34,723 nt of DNA from CAYXZO01 sp964469505 (GTDB taxonomy: Bacteria > Fidelibacterota > UBA8477 > JABMPR01), in NCBI GenBank assembly GCA_964469505.1, contig CAYXZO010000024.1, positions 1 to 34,723 of the forward strand, read 5' to 3'. The position numbers were made by a program, and so were the translations under genes. Below, piece after piece: positions 15,157 through 22,228 of this stretch (the first letter of the stretch is position 1; each line of letters begins with the position of its first letter). The notes beneath the pieces were generated by a model, which had not been told where the DNA came from, ran no database searches, and saw only the letters and a list, made by a program, of their open reading frames with translations.

Positions 15157-15517
15157 ACAATTTGACCTCGTTTGGATACCGGTTACGGATTTCAAACGAT
15201 CGCTGGATTTTTATCGTGATAAGCTCGAGCTCGAGCCTGTCTCCATCGATGAAGAATTACGTTGGGCTGAGTTCCGCTTGAGTCCCGGAGCGAAACTGGC
15301 CATTAGTGCTGTCAAAGCTATCAATGCGGATCCAATTGGAGCCGTCGTGTTGGAAGTTGAGTCGTTGGAGAAGGCTGAGCTCTGGCTGCGGGGTAAGGGG
15401 ATCAAGCTCCTGGATAAAGACACTATCGGAAATCAGATCCGCTTGGGGACTTTCCGGGATCCCGATGGTAATATGATTCAAATAGTGGAACTATTGCAGC
15501 GTTCTGGAAAAACGTAA
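15143..15517 (+). CDS. VOC-superfamily (glyoxalase/dioxygenase-like) protein
   Basis: A 124-residue cytoplasmic protein with one vicinal-oxygen-chelate domain made of two beta-alpha-beta-beta-beta units: VWIPVTDFKRSLDFYRDKLEL at the start and FRDPDGNMIQIVEL at the end. In most metal-dependent members the first strand carries His and the last Glu. Here those positions appear to be Leu9 and Gln, so metal binding may be altered or lost; this is my reading by eye. AAGGAG (15128-15133) precedes ATG 15143. It sits between a HAD phosphatase and a methyltransferase, with no clear pathway link. Confidence 0.85.
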   Translation: MKWYKQFDLVWIPVTDFKRSLDFYRDKLELEPVSIDEELRWAEFRLSPGAKLAISAVKAINADPIGAVVLEVESLEKAELWLRGKGIKLLDKDTIGNQIRLGTFRDPDGNMIQIVELLQRSGKT

Positions 15518-15525
15518 TAATCTAA

Positions 15526-16395
15526 ATGACGTCTTGTACATTGTTGGATTCCGCCATGGGCACCAGATTGGCGGAGATGGGGTACGATTTACAACCGCCA
15601 CTGTGGTCAGCCTCGGTTCTGGAGAAAGCCACTCAAGCGGTTTTTGAAGTTCATTGGGAGAATATTTCAGCCGGTGCCAGGATAATCACGACTAATACCT
15701 TCCGCACCACTCCATATACGTTTCATCGCTTAGGCCTTAAAGGCGTGGAAGCCCACCACCGAGCCCGAATATTGAGCATGCGGGCGATCCACATGGCACA
15801 CCAGGCGGTGCAACGGGCCGCTGTACCGGTCCAGGTGGCCGCTTCCATCACTGACCTTGAGGACTGCTATCGTCCCCAGGATTATCCTGGCAATGTTGCG
15901 GCGCGGCCCTGGCATGATGCTCAGCTTGATATTCTGGACCACCCCTGGGTGGATTTATTCCTTCTTGAAACCATGAACTCCCGTCGGGAGACCCTACTGC
16001 TGGCGGAATTGGCTTTAGACCGGAGCAAACCGGTCTGGGTGAGCTTTGTTTTAAACGAGAAGGGTGAAATACTTCGGGGAGATGACCTGGTGGCTACCGC
16101 CCGCCGTTTGGAACAAATGGGAGTAGCTGCGATAGGCATAAACTGTTCTCCCTTGGAGGTAACAATGAAAGCCCTGGCTCGCCTACGAGAGGCTGTAAAC
16201 TTACCCATTATGGTCTATCCTAACCTGGGATACAGTGAACGAGATTCAGGCCTAATAGAACAGGTGGTGGAACCGGAACAATTTGCTGATTGGGCAATGA
16301 AAGCCGCTGAAACTGGCGCCGATATTATCGGGGCCTGTTGTGGTTCCCGCGCCGAACACATCGCTGCGGTACAGCATGCCTGTCATCCAGCCTAA
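15526..16395 (+). CDS. Homocysteine S-methyltransferase family protein
   Basis: A 289-residue cytoplasmic TIM-barrel enzyme with a zinc-activated thiol site. It starts with the family signature LLDSAMGTRLAEMG. The three zinc-binding cysteines are present: GINCSP (C207) and GACCGS (C271, C272). Stand-alone members use S-methylmethionine or betaine to methylate homocysteine, and B12-dependent MetH has the same domain, so the methyl donor is uncertain. Length matches the MmuM-like single-domain form. ATG 15526 follows the VOC stop by eight bases, so the four genes from 13919 probably form one transcript. No terminator was seen after it. Confidence 0.88.
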   Translation: MTSCTLLDSAMGTRLAEMGYDLQPPLWSASVLEKATQAVFEVHWENISAGARIITTNTFRTTPYTFHRLGLKGVEAHHRARILSMRAIHMAHQAVQRAAVPVQVAASITDLEDCYRPQDYPGNVAARPWHDAQLDILDHPWVDLFLLETMNSRRETLLLAELALDRSKPVWVSFVLNEKGEILRGDDLVATARRLEQMGVAAIGINCSPLEVTMKALARLREAVNLPIMVYPNLGYSERDSGLIEQVVEPEQFADWAMKAAETGADIIGACCGSRAEHIAAVQHACHPA

Positions 16396-16614
16396 CTGGT
16401 ATTCATTGTTGTTTCGTTTTTTCCTGATTACTTCATCAAGTTAATCGCATTTATAATTTAGTTCAGGATAATCAAACCGCGGGCGCCTATCGCTGTTCTG
16501 CGCTGATAAGTTTTTTTCAGCTGCCGAAGGTCAGCCTGAACTTCTGCGCTAGATGGACAGCATACACGCGGGTAGTCTAAAAAGTTCTTGCCACCGGCTA
16601 ACTAAAAATTAAAC

Positions 16615-16626
16615 TAAAACGTTTCA
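16615..16626. promoter_or_regulatory. LacI-family operator
   Basis: TAAAACGTTTCA differs by one base from the perfect palindrome TGAAACGTTTCA, with the central CG typical of LacI/GalR/CcpA operators. It ends 18 bases before the start of the LacI-family gene, so autoregulation is likely. I found no second copy in front of the downstream genes. Confidence 0.6.
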
Positions 16627-16644
16627 CTAAAGAGTTTGGGCGTT

Positions 16645-17655
16645 ATGGCCGTAACGATTAAAAATATTGCAGAAGCGGCCGGGGTCTCCATGACTACCGT
16701 TTCCCTGGTTATCAACGGCCGGCCAGGGGTCTCACCCGCCACGCGGGAACGGGTGCTGAAAATCATGGAAGAATTGAACTACCGCCCCCTTAGAGCCGCG
16801 CGACGTTTGGCTACCCGCAAAACGGGCAATATCGGTTTTATCCTATGGGAAGGCCATTTCTCGGAAATCGAGATGTTCTACAGCCGCATCTTCCTGGGAA
16901 TGGAATTGGCAGCTCGCGCCGGGGATTATTACATCCTCCTCACCACGGTCAAGGACACTTTCGTCGCCCCCCGGGACCTGCCCCGCTTTCTCAAGAATAA
17001 TGATGTGGATGGCATAGCCTTGGCGGGCAGAGTACCCCGCTCCTTGGTGGATACGCTCGTGGACTCAGCCGTGCCTTTTGTATTGATCGACTATGATTTA
17101 CCTGGAACTAAGCTCAATCGTCTGCTGATTGATAATTACCATGGCGCCTACGACGCGGTGGAATATCTGTTGGACAAAGGCTACCAGCGCCCTGCTTTCG
17201 TGGCCGGGGCTGCTAATCACCCCTCAATAGCCGAAAGACGCCGGGGCTACCGTAGCGTATTGGAAGCCCGAGGGTTAAGCACCCTGGTAGGAAAGTTAGA
17301 GTTCACCACAAATGACAACATCACCAGGGAAATCGGAGCCACTGCCGCTCGCTATTTCTTACAACAAGATCCCCGACCGGACTGTGTTTTCTGCGCCAAT
17401 GACACATTAGCCTTGGGATTCATGCAGACGGTTCAAGAAGCCGGCTTACGGGTCCCTGATGATATGGCGGTGGTTGGATTTGACGATATCTACGCTACCC
17501 GCTACAGTAATCCCCCCTTATCCACGGTGCACGTACCAAAGATCCGGATGGGTAAAGAGGCCTATAAACTGCTGCAAAGCGCCATTAACGATCCGGAACA
17601 TATCCCTCAAACCCGCACGGTGGGCGTTGAGTTTGTAGCCCGCCAGAGTACCTGA
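16645..17655 (+). CDS. LacI/GalR-family transcriptional regulator
   Basis: A 336-residue DNA-binding regulator. The N-terminal helix-turn-helix is intact (TIKNIAEAAGVSMTTVSLVI, then the hinge helix region RPLRAARRLATRKTGNIGFI). It is followed by a periplasmic-binding-protein-like sugar sensor with typical landmarks (LIDNYHGAYDAVEYLLDKGY, FVAGAANHPSIAERRRGY, VFCANDTLALGFM, VVGFDDIYATRYSNPPLSTV). Length is standard. ATG 16645 gives the usual short N-terminus; an in-frame TTG at 16636 is an alternative. It is the first gene of the glycan locus, 13 bases before the glycosidase, and carries an operator-like palindrome in its leader. The effector is probably a sugar released by that locus. Confidence 0.93.
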   Translation: MAVTIKNIAEAAGVSMTTVSLVINGRPGVSPATRERVLKIMEELNYRPLRAARRLATRKTGNIGFILWEGHFSEIEMFYSRIFLGMELAARAGDYYILLTTVKDTFVAPRDLPRFLKNNDVDGIALAGRVPRSLVDTLVDSAVPFVLIDYDLPGTKLNRLLIDNYHGAYDAVEYLLDKGYQRPAFVAGAANHPSIAERRRGYRSVLEARGLSTLVGKLEFTTNDNITREIGATAARYFLQQDPRPDCVFCANDTLALGFMQTVQEAGLRVPDDMAVVGFDDIYATRYSNPPLSTVHVPKIRMGKEAYKLLQSAINDPEHIPQTRTVGVEFVARQST

Positions 17656-17668
17656 GAGTGATTACCTC

Positions 17669-19585
17669 ATGGCAATTACGCCGCTAACAATCGGGACCAA
17701 TTATTGGCCTGCCACCACCGGAGTGCGGATGTGGCAGCGTTTTGATGCGACTGAGATCGCATCGGAACTGGAAATGGTCGCCCAATCCGGTCTGCATGTG
17801 ATCCGCTTTTTCCTCATGACTCCCGATTTCTGGCGGGCCGGAGAGCCGGTAATCGCGGCTTTCAAGAATTATCGTCGCTTTTGGGAAATGTTGAAGGCTG
17901 CTGGTCTGGCGGGGATCCCCACTTTGTTTGTGGGACACATGTCGGGGGCTAATTGGGAAGTGCCCGGTTGGACTCAGCAGACCTTTTACCTTGACGAGCA
18001 GGTCAGAGCAGAACAGCGACACTATTTAGAAACGGTTCTGGAATACACTCCTTCCAACGCCCCAATATACGCTTGGTGTCTGACGAATGAATTACCCATG
18101 TACCAGCAAGGCAATGCGCCTTCCGAGGTTGTGGCCTGGGTGCGGGAGATATTGCAGTTACTGAAAAGAAATCATCCGGCCCAAGTGTATGTGGGGGATG
18201 GTGGCTGGGCTCCCGAGATACTGGGTTGGAATCATAATCATCAATTGGAAGCGGCTCGTAACTTCCCTCTCAGGGAACTGGCACCCCTGCAGGATTTTCT
18301 GGCTCTTCACTTTTATCCCCGGACGGATGACGCCTGGCTGCATGCTTGGGAACCGGCATACCGTTTATCCGCCGCCAAAGCCTGGCATCCAAAAGTAAAC
18401 GTGGGGGAATTCGGTTGTTCCACCACTATGGTTTCTGAATCAAATCAAGCCGCCTATTACGGCGAGGTTCTTTTCTCAGCACTGGTAGCACAAGCCTCAA
18501 TGGTACTTAACTGGTGCTGGAGCGACATTGATCTTCCCGCTTATCGGCCCTATATCGATCACCCCTTTGAATTGCGCTTCGGACTAAGGGACTTGCACAA
18601 CCGGATGCGCGCCAGTCTTTTAGCCATGCGGAAAGTAGCTGATCTTAGTAATTCTCTGGGTGCAAGAAAATTCAAGCAGGCCGGCCTCCCTTGGGGAATC
18701 TTTATCCCAGCATCTTTTTATCGTCAGGTGGATTTCGACTGGGATAGTAATGTTCCAGGAAAGCATGCTTTCTATGTTAACTTGCTGGGCTGCCTTAAAT
18801 CCACCGGTTGGAATCCTGAGTTTGTGTTTGAAACTGCTGAAGGTGATGACTTAGTCCAGCCGGCGGATAGTTTGACGCGCCTGCGGCTTTTGTTGTTGCC
18901 CCGTTGGAAACGGATTCAGGCTCCTACCCAGGCCAGGTTATTGGACTGGGTTGCCGCTGGAGGTGTGTTATATACCAGCTTCTCGTTGGACCACTGGATT
19001 TTAGATCTGGATCGAATTCTGGGACTGGAAACTGACCTGAAGTTCGGCATTCCAGATTATTACCCTCGACAAATTATGGAAATCAGAAATAGCCATCCCT
19101 GGGGGCTGTTCGATGAACAATTTGAATTACCTACGAGCAGGGTAGAACGCGAAGACGCCTGGCTGCTGATTAAAAAAGCTGAGGGCGAAGTTTTATTACA
19201 AGACTCCCAGGGATGTCCTCTTCTGATCAAACATCGTTGGGGCAAGGGTTACTTCTTTTTCAGTACTGTTCCCTGGGAGGTTTGGGCCTGGCGCAGCCAA
19301 TCGAAGAAATGGCGGGAGTTTCTGGTACGTCTGTATGCTTCCTTAATTCTGGATGCTCTGCATCCGCCCTATTTGTGTATAACACCGGGAGGAGAATTTC
19401 TGCCGGTACAGCTTGATGATAATCATTTCAATAGCTTATACATCTTTAATCACCTCTGGCAGCAGACCAAATTCGAACTTCTGCTTTTTAGTTCACGGGG
19501 TGAGTTAAGCCGGGAGGCGGTGGAGGTTTCCCCGAAGGATTTTACCGAGTTTTCATTTACAACCTTAACCCAAGAAGGAGGTTGA
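17669..19585 (+). CDS. Clan GH-A (GH5-like) glycoside hydrolase with C-terminal GATase-like domain
   Basis: A 638-residue enzyme whose first 330 residues read as a GH-A TIM barrel: strand VIRFFLM, the acid/base Glu in WCLTNELP (E141), a substrate-site LALHFYPRTDD, and the nucleophile Glu in VNVGEFGC (E247). Residues about 400-460 (LLLLPRWKRI, ARLLDWVAAGGVLYTSF) resemble the class I amidotransferase-like trimerisation domain of GH42/GH2-type enzymes. No signal peptide is visible, so it is probably cytoplasmic. With the GH130 phosphorylase in the same locus, a beta-mannosidase or exo-mannanase-like activity is a reasonable guess; GH5 versus a related GH-A family is not decided. Both catalytic residues are present. 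Confidence 0.75.
   Translation: MAITPLTIGTNYWPATTGVRMWQRFDATEIASELEMVAQSGLHVIRFFLMTPDFWRAGEPVIAAFKNYRRFWEMLKAAGLAGIPTLFVGHMSGANWEVPGWTQQTFYLDEQVRAEQRHYLETVLEYTPSNAPIYAWCLTNELPMYQQGNAPSEVVAWVREILQLLKRNHPAQVYVGDGGWAPEILGWNHNHQLEAARNFPLRELAPLQDFLALHFYPRTDDAWLHAWEPAYRLSAAKAWHPKVNVGEFGCSTTMVSESNQAAYYGEVLFSALVAQASMVLNWCWSDIDLPAYRPYIDHPFELRFGLRDLHNRMRASLLAMRKVADLSNSLGARKFKQAGLPWGIFIPASFYRQVDFDWDSNVPGKHAFYVNLLGCLKSTGWNPEFVFETAEGDDLVQPADSLTRLRLLLLPRWKRIQAPTQARLLDWVAAGGVLYTSFSLDHWILDLDRILGLETDLKFGIPDYYPRQIMEIRNSHPWGLFDEQFELPTSRVEREDAWLLIKKAEGEVLLQDSQGCPLLIKHRWGKGYFFFSTVPWEVWAWRSQSKKWREFLVRLYASLILDALHPPYLCITPGGEFLPVQLDDNHFNSLYIFNHLWQQTKFELLLFSSRGELSREAVEVSPKDFTEFSFTTLTQEGG
19575..19581 (+). promoter_or_regulatory. 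Full-consensus ribosome binding site
   Basis: AAGGAGG lies seven bases before ATG 19589 and inside the last codons of the glycosidase gene. It is the strongest site in the locus and fits high production of the secreted protein that follows. Confidence 0.7.
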
Positions 19586-19588
19586 ATC

Positions 19589-22123
19589 ATGTACAAAAGG
19601 TACTGGTGGGCATTGGGTGCTCTCTTACTGGTTTGGCCCGTAATAGGGCAGAACCTGATTCCCAATGGCGGGATGGAGGGTGACGTGCCTAACTACTTTA
19701 CCACTGGTGGTACGTCCACTACAGCCCAGTTGGATTGGGCTACGGATGCGTACCGGACTGGTGGTCATTCGCTCAAGATCAGCAAGAGCAGCGGAGATGG
19801 CACGGCTTACTGGTCAGCGGACGATTTGTATCGTTACTGGTCGGTGTTTGTGCAGCCCAATGTGGGGATGCAGGTCGGTGCATGGGTGAAGTTGGAGGGG
19901 GTAAACACTAATCCCCAGACGGATGATGAGAAGATCCGGTTGGTGTTCAGTTTTCAGGATGCTCAGGGCAACAATTTGTTAGACAGCGATCTGTACCTGG
20001 ATGTGCCCCAGGATGCGGCTAGCACAGGTGGCTGGGTAGAGGTATCCAGTCAGGAGCCGTTGAGTTTTCCGGTGACGGTGGATCGGGTAGCGTTTCGGTT
20101 TGAGTTTGGTAGTGGAGCGACGGGTACGGCCTGGGTGGATGATATTTTCATTCGGAACACTACAGAAGGCGAGTGGGCTGGAGACTTTTTCAATCCCAAC
20201 GTGGATGTGCCGGAGGGTTGGTTTTACTGGTGGCCGGATTATTCGGCAGGTAAGTCGGATTGGGACACGGTGACGCCGTCGTTCATGGGAGTTACGACGG
20301 AGGAGGCACATACTGGTAATAGTTCGTTGAAGATAGTTGAGCTGGATGGAGAGAATGACGAGACGGTGGTGAATTGTGATCCGGTGACGTTTGTAAATGA
20401 TGGAAGTCCCATATTGTTCAGTGTGTGGTTGAAGGCGGAATTGCCGCCGGGGATGGCGGATTCGGCGCGGGTGAATGGTAGTTACGGGGTTGGTTTTACA
20501 GTGACGTGGCATGATGGTAGTTGTGGAGCTGACGGTTGGGGTGAAGTTGGAGGTTCGGATTTTCGGTTTATTCTGCCGTCGGATACGACGGATTGGTTGC
20601 AGTACACGGCGGTACTGACTCCACCGGAGGGAGCCACTCAGTTCAGCTTGCGGGCGCGTTATTGGAACTTCTTCGAAGGCACCACCTATTGGGACGATTT
20701 TTACGCCGTTAAGCTTAGTCCCGATGCCCAAATGATTCCCAATGGCGGGATGGAGGGTGACGTGCCTAACTACTTTACCACTGGTGGTACGTCCACTACA
20801 GCCCAGTTGGATTGGGCTACGGATGCGTACCGGACTGGTGGTCATTCGCTCAAGATCAGCAAGAGCAGCGGAGATGGCACGGCTTACTGGTCAGCGGACG
20901 ATTTGTATCGTTACTGGTCGGTGTTTGTGCAGCCCAATGTGGGGATGCAGGTCGGTGCATGGGTGAAGTTGGAGGGGGTAAACACTAATCCCCAGACGGA
21001 TGATGAGAAGATCCGGTTGGTGTTCAGTTTTCAGGATGCTCAGGGCAACAATTTGTTAGACAGCGATCTGTACCTGGATGTGCCCCAGGATGCGGCTAGC
21101 ACAGGTGGCTGGGTAGAGGTATCCAGTCAGGAGCCGTTGAGTTTTCCGGTGACGGTGGATCGGGTAGCGTTTCGGTTTGAGTTTGGTAGTGGAGCGACGG
21201 GTACGGCCTGGGTGGATGATATTTTCATTCGGAACACTACAGAAGGCGAGTGGGCTGGAGACTTTTTCAATCCCAACGTGGATGTGCCGGAGGGTTGGTT
21301 TTACTGGTGGCCGGATTATTCGGCAGGTAAGTCGGATTGGGACACGGTGACGCCGTCGTTCATGGGAGTTACGACGGAGGAGGCACATACTGGTAATAGT
21401 TCGTTGAAGATAGTTGAGCTGGATGGAGAGAATGACGAGACGGTGGTGAATTGTGATCCGGTGACGTTTGTAAATGATGGAAGTCCCATATTGTTCAGTG
21501 TGTGGTTGAAGGCGGAATTGCCGCCGGGGATGGCGGATTCGGCGCGGGTGAATGGTAGTTACGGGGTTGGTTTTACAGTGACGTGGCATGATGGTAGTTG
21601 TGGAGCTGACGGTTGGGGTGAAGTTGGAGGTTCGGATTTTCGGTTTATTCTGCCGTCGGATACGACGGATTGGTTGCAGTACACGGCGGTACTGACTCCA
21701 CCGGAGGGAGCCACTCAGTTCAGCTTGCGGGCGCGTTATTGGAACTTCTTCGAAGGCACCACCTATTGGGACGATTTTGAAGCATACCAGCTTACGCAGG
21801 AAGTAGTGGCTATTGATCCCAATGGTTCCCAGGTGCTCTATCCCAACCGAACCGAGCTTCTGCGGGCATATCCCAACCCGTTTAACCCGGTGATCAATTT
21901 GAATTATAAGGTGCCGACTTCTGGGCGCTTACGTCTGGATATTTACGATCTGCGAGGACAACTGATCCAAACACTGTTCGATGGAACTGCCCCGGCCGGG
22001 AGATATCAAGCACGCTGGGATGGCAGGGATCTGAATGGTCATCCAGTGCCTTCGGGCATTTACCTGGCCATTTTGCGTGGAGCTGGATTCCAAGGAGTTC
22101 AGCGGATCACCCTCTTGAAGTAG
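19589..22123 (+). CDS. Secreted protein with four carbohydrate-binding-like modules and a type IX-like C-terminal domain
   Basis: An 844-residue exported protein: signal peptide MYKRYWWALGALLLVWPVIG, then two identical blocks (about residues 24-371 and 382-730), then a C-terminal domain. Each block holds two beta-sandwich modules of the CBM4/CBM11/CBM22-like galactose-binding fold. Signs are an opening IPNGGMEG, the repeated G(G/N)(H/S)SLKI strand, and closing WVDDIFI or YWDDF strands. No catalytic motif is present, so it probably binds glycan at the surface. The C-terminus has the FlgD/type IX sorting pattern: YPNPFNP at 761, LDIYDLRGQLI, GRYQARWDGRDLNGHPVPSGIYLA. Codon use inside the blocks is unusually rich in G-ending codons compared with the flanking domains. 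Ligand and fold class are inferences. Confidence 0.82.
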   Translation: MYKRYWWALGALLLVWPVIGQNLIPNGGMEGDVPNYFTTGGTSTTAQLDWATDAYRTGGHSLKISKSSGDGTAYWSADDLYRYWSVFVQPNVGMQVGAWVKLEGVNTNPQTDDEKIRLVFSFQDAQGNNLLDSDLYLDVPQDAASTGGWVEVSSQEPLSFPVTVDRVAFRFEFGSGATGTAWVDDIFIRNTTEGEWAGDFFNPNVDVPEGWFYWWPDYSAGKSDWDTVTPSFMGVTTEEAHTGNSSLKIVELDGENDETVVNCDPVTFVNDGSPILFSVWLKAELPPGMADSARVNGSYGVGFTVTWHDGSCGADGWGEVGGSDFRFILPSDTTDWLQYTAVLTPPEGATQFSLRARYWNFFEGTTYWDDFYAVKLSPDAQMIPNGGMEGDVPNYFTTGGTSTTAQLDWATDAYRTGGHSLKISKSSGDGTAYWSADDLYRYWSVFVQPNVGMQVGAWVKLEGVNTNPQTDDEKIRLVFSFQDAQGNNLLDSDLYLDVPQDAASTGGWVEVSSQEPLSFPVTVDRVAFRFEFGSGATGTAWVDDIFIRNTTEGEWAGDFFNPNVDVPEGWFYWWPDYSAGKSDWDTVTPSFMGVTTEEAHTGNSSLKIVELDGENDETVVNCDPVTFVNDGSPILFSVWLKAELPPGMADSARVNGSYGVGFTVTWHDGSCGADGWGEVGGSDFRFILPSDTTDWLQYTAVLTPPEGATQFSLRARYWNFFEGTTYWDDFEAYQLTQEVVAIDPNGSQVLYPNRTELLRAYPNPFNPVINLNYKVPTSGRLRLDIYDLRGQLIQTLFDGTAPAGRYQARWDGRDLNGHPVPSGIYLAILRGAGFQGVQRITLLK
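19656..20701 (+). repeat. 1,046-bp exact direct repeat, copy 1
   Basis: Matches 20733-21778 at a constant offset of 1,077 bases. I found no difference by eye at the ends and in spot checks, and the translated blocks are identical throughout. The copies are separated by 31 unique bases (20702-20732). It lies entirely inside the carbohydrate-binding protein gene and keeps frame. Confidence 0.92.
20733..21778 (+). repeat. 1,046-bp exact direct repeat, copy 2
   Basis: Second copy of 19656-20701. After 21778 the sequences diverge at once (GAAGCATACC here against TACGCCGTTA after copy 1). The sharp boundaries at both ends point to a recent duplication or gene conversion, or to an assembly effect. 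Confidence 0.92.
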
Positions 22124-22172
22124 AAACTTTGCGCCTTACGGGAGGGAGTTAGTAGCTTCCTCTCATCAGCCC

Positions 22173-22208
22173 CCTGACCCGGCACATGCCTGCCAGTGCC
22201 GGGTCAGG
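22173..22208 (+). promoter_or_regulatory. Perfect 13-bp hairpin before the TonB receptor gene
   Basis: CCTGACCCGGCAC (22173-22185) and GTGCCGGGTCAGG (22196-22208) pair completely around a 10-base loop. No T-run follows, so it is not a standard terminator. The 3' arm runs into AGGAGGTGA (22206-22214), a ribosome-binding-like sequence, so it could limit translation or protect a processed 5' end of the downstream message. Confidence 0.65.
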
Positions 22209-22228
22209 AGGTGATTTGCGGGTTGGAG

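Noticed and set aside
16452..16457. TATAAT as a promoter for the LacI-family gene
   Set aside because: A perfect -10 sequence, but no acceptable -35 hexamer 16-18 bases upstream and nearly 190 bases from the start codon; too weak to annotate.
19979..21589. Minus-strand open frames (288 and 177 codons) opposite the duplicated binding modules
   Set aside because: They repeat because the DNA underneath is duplicated; the predicted peptides are Arg/His/Pro-rich and protein-unlike.
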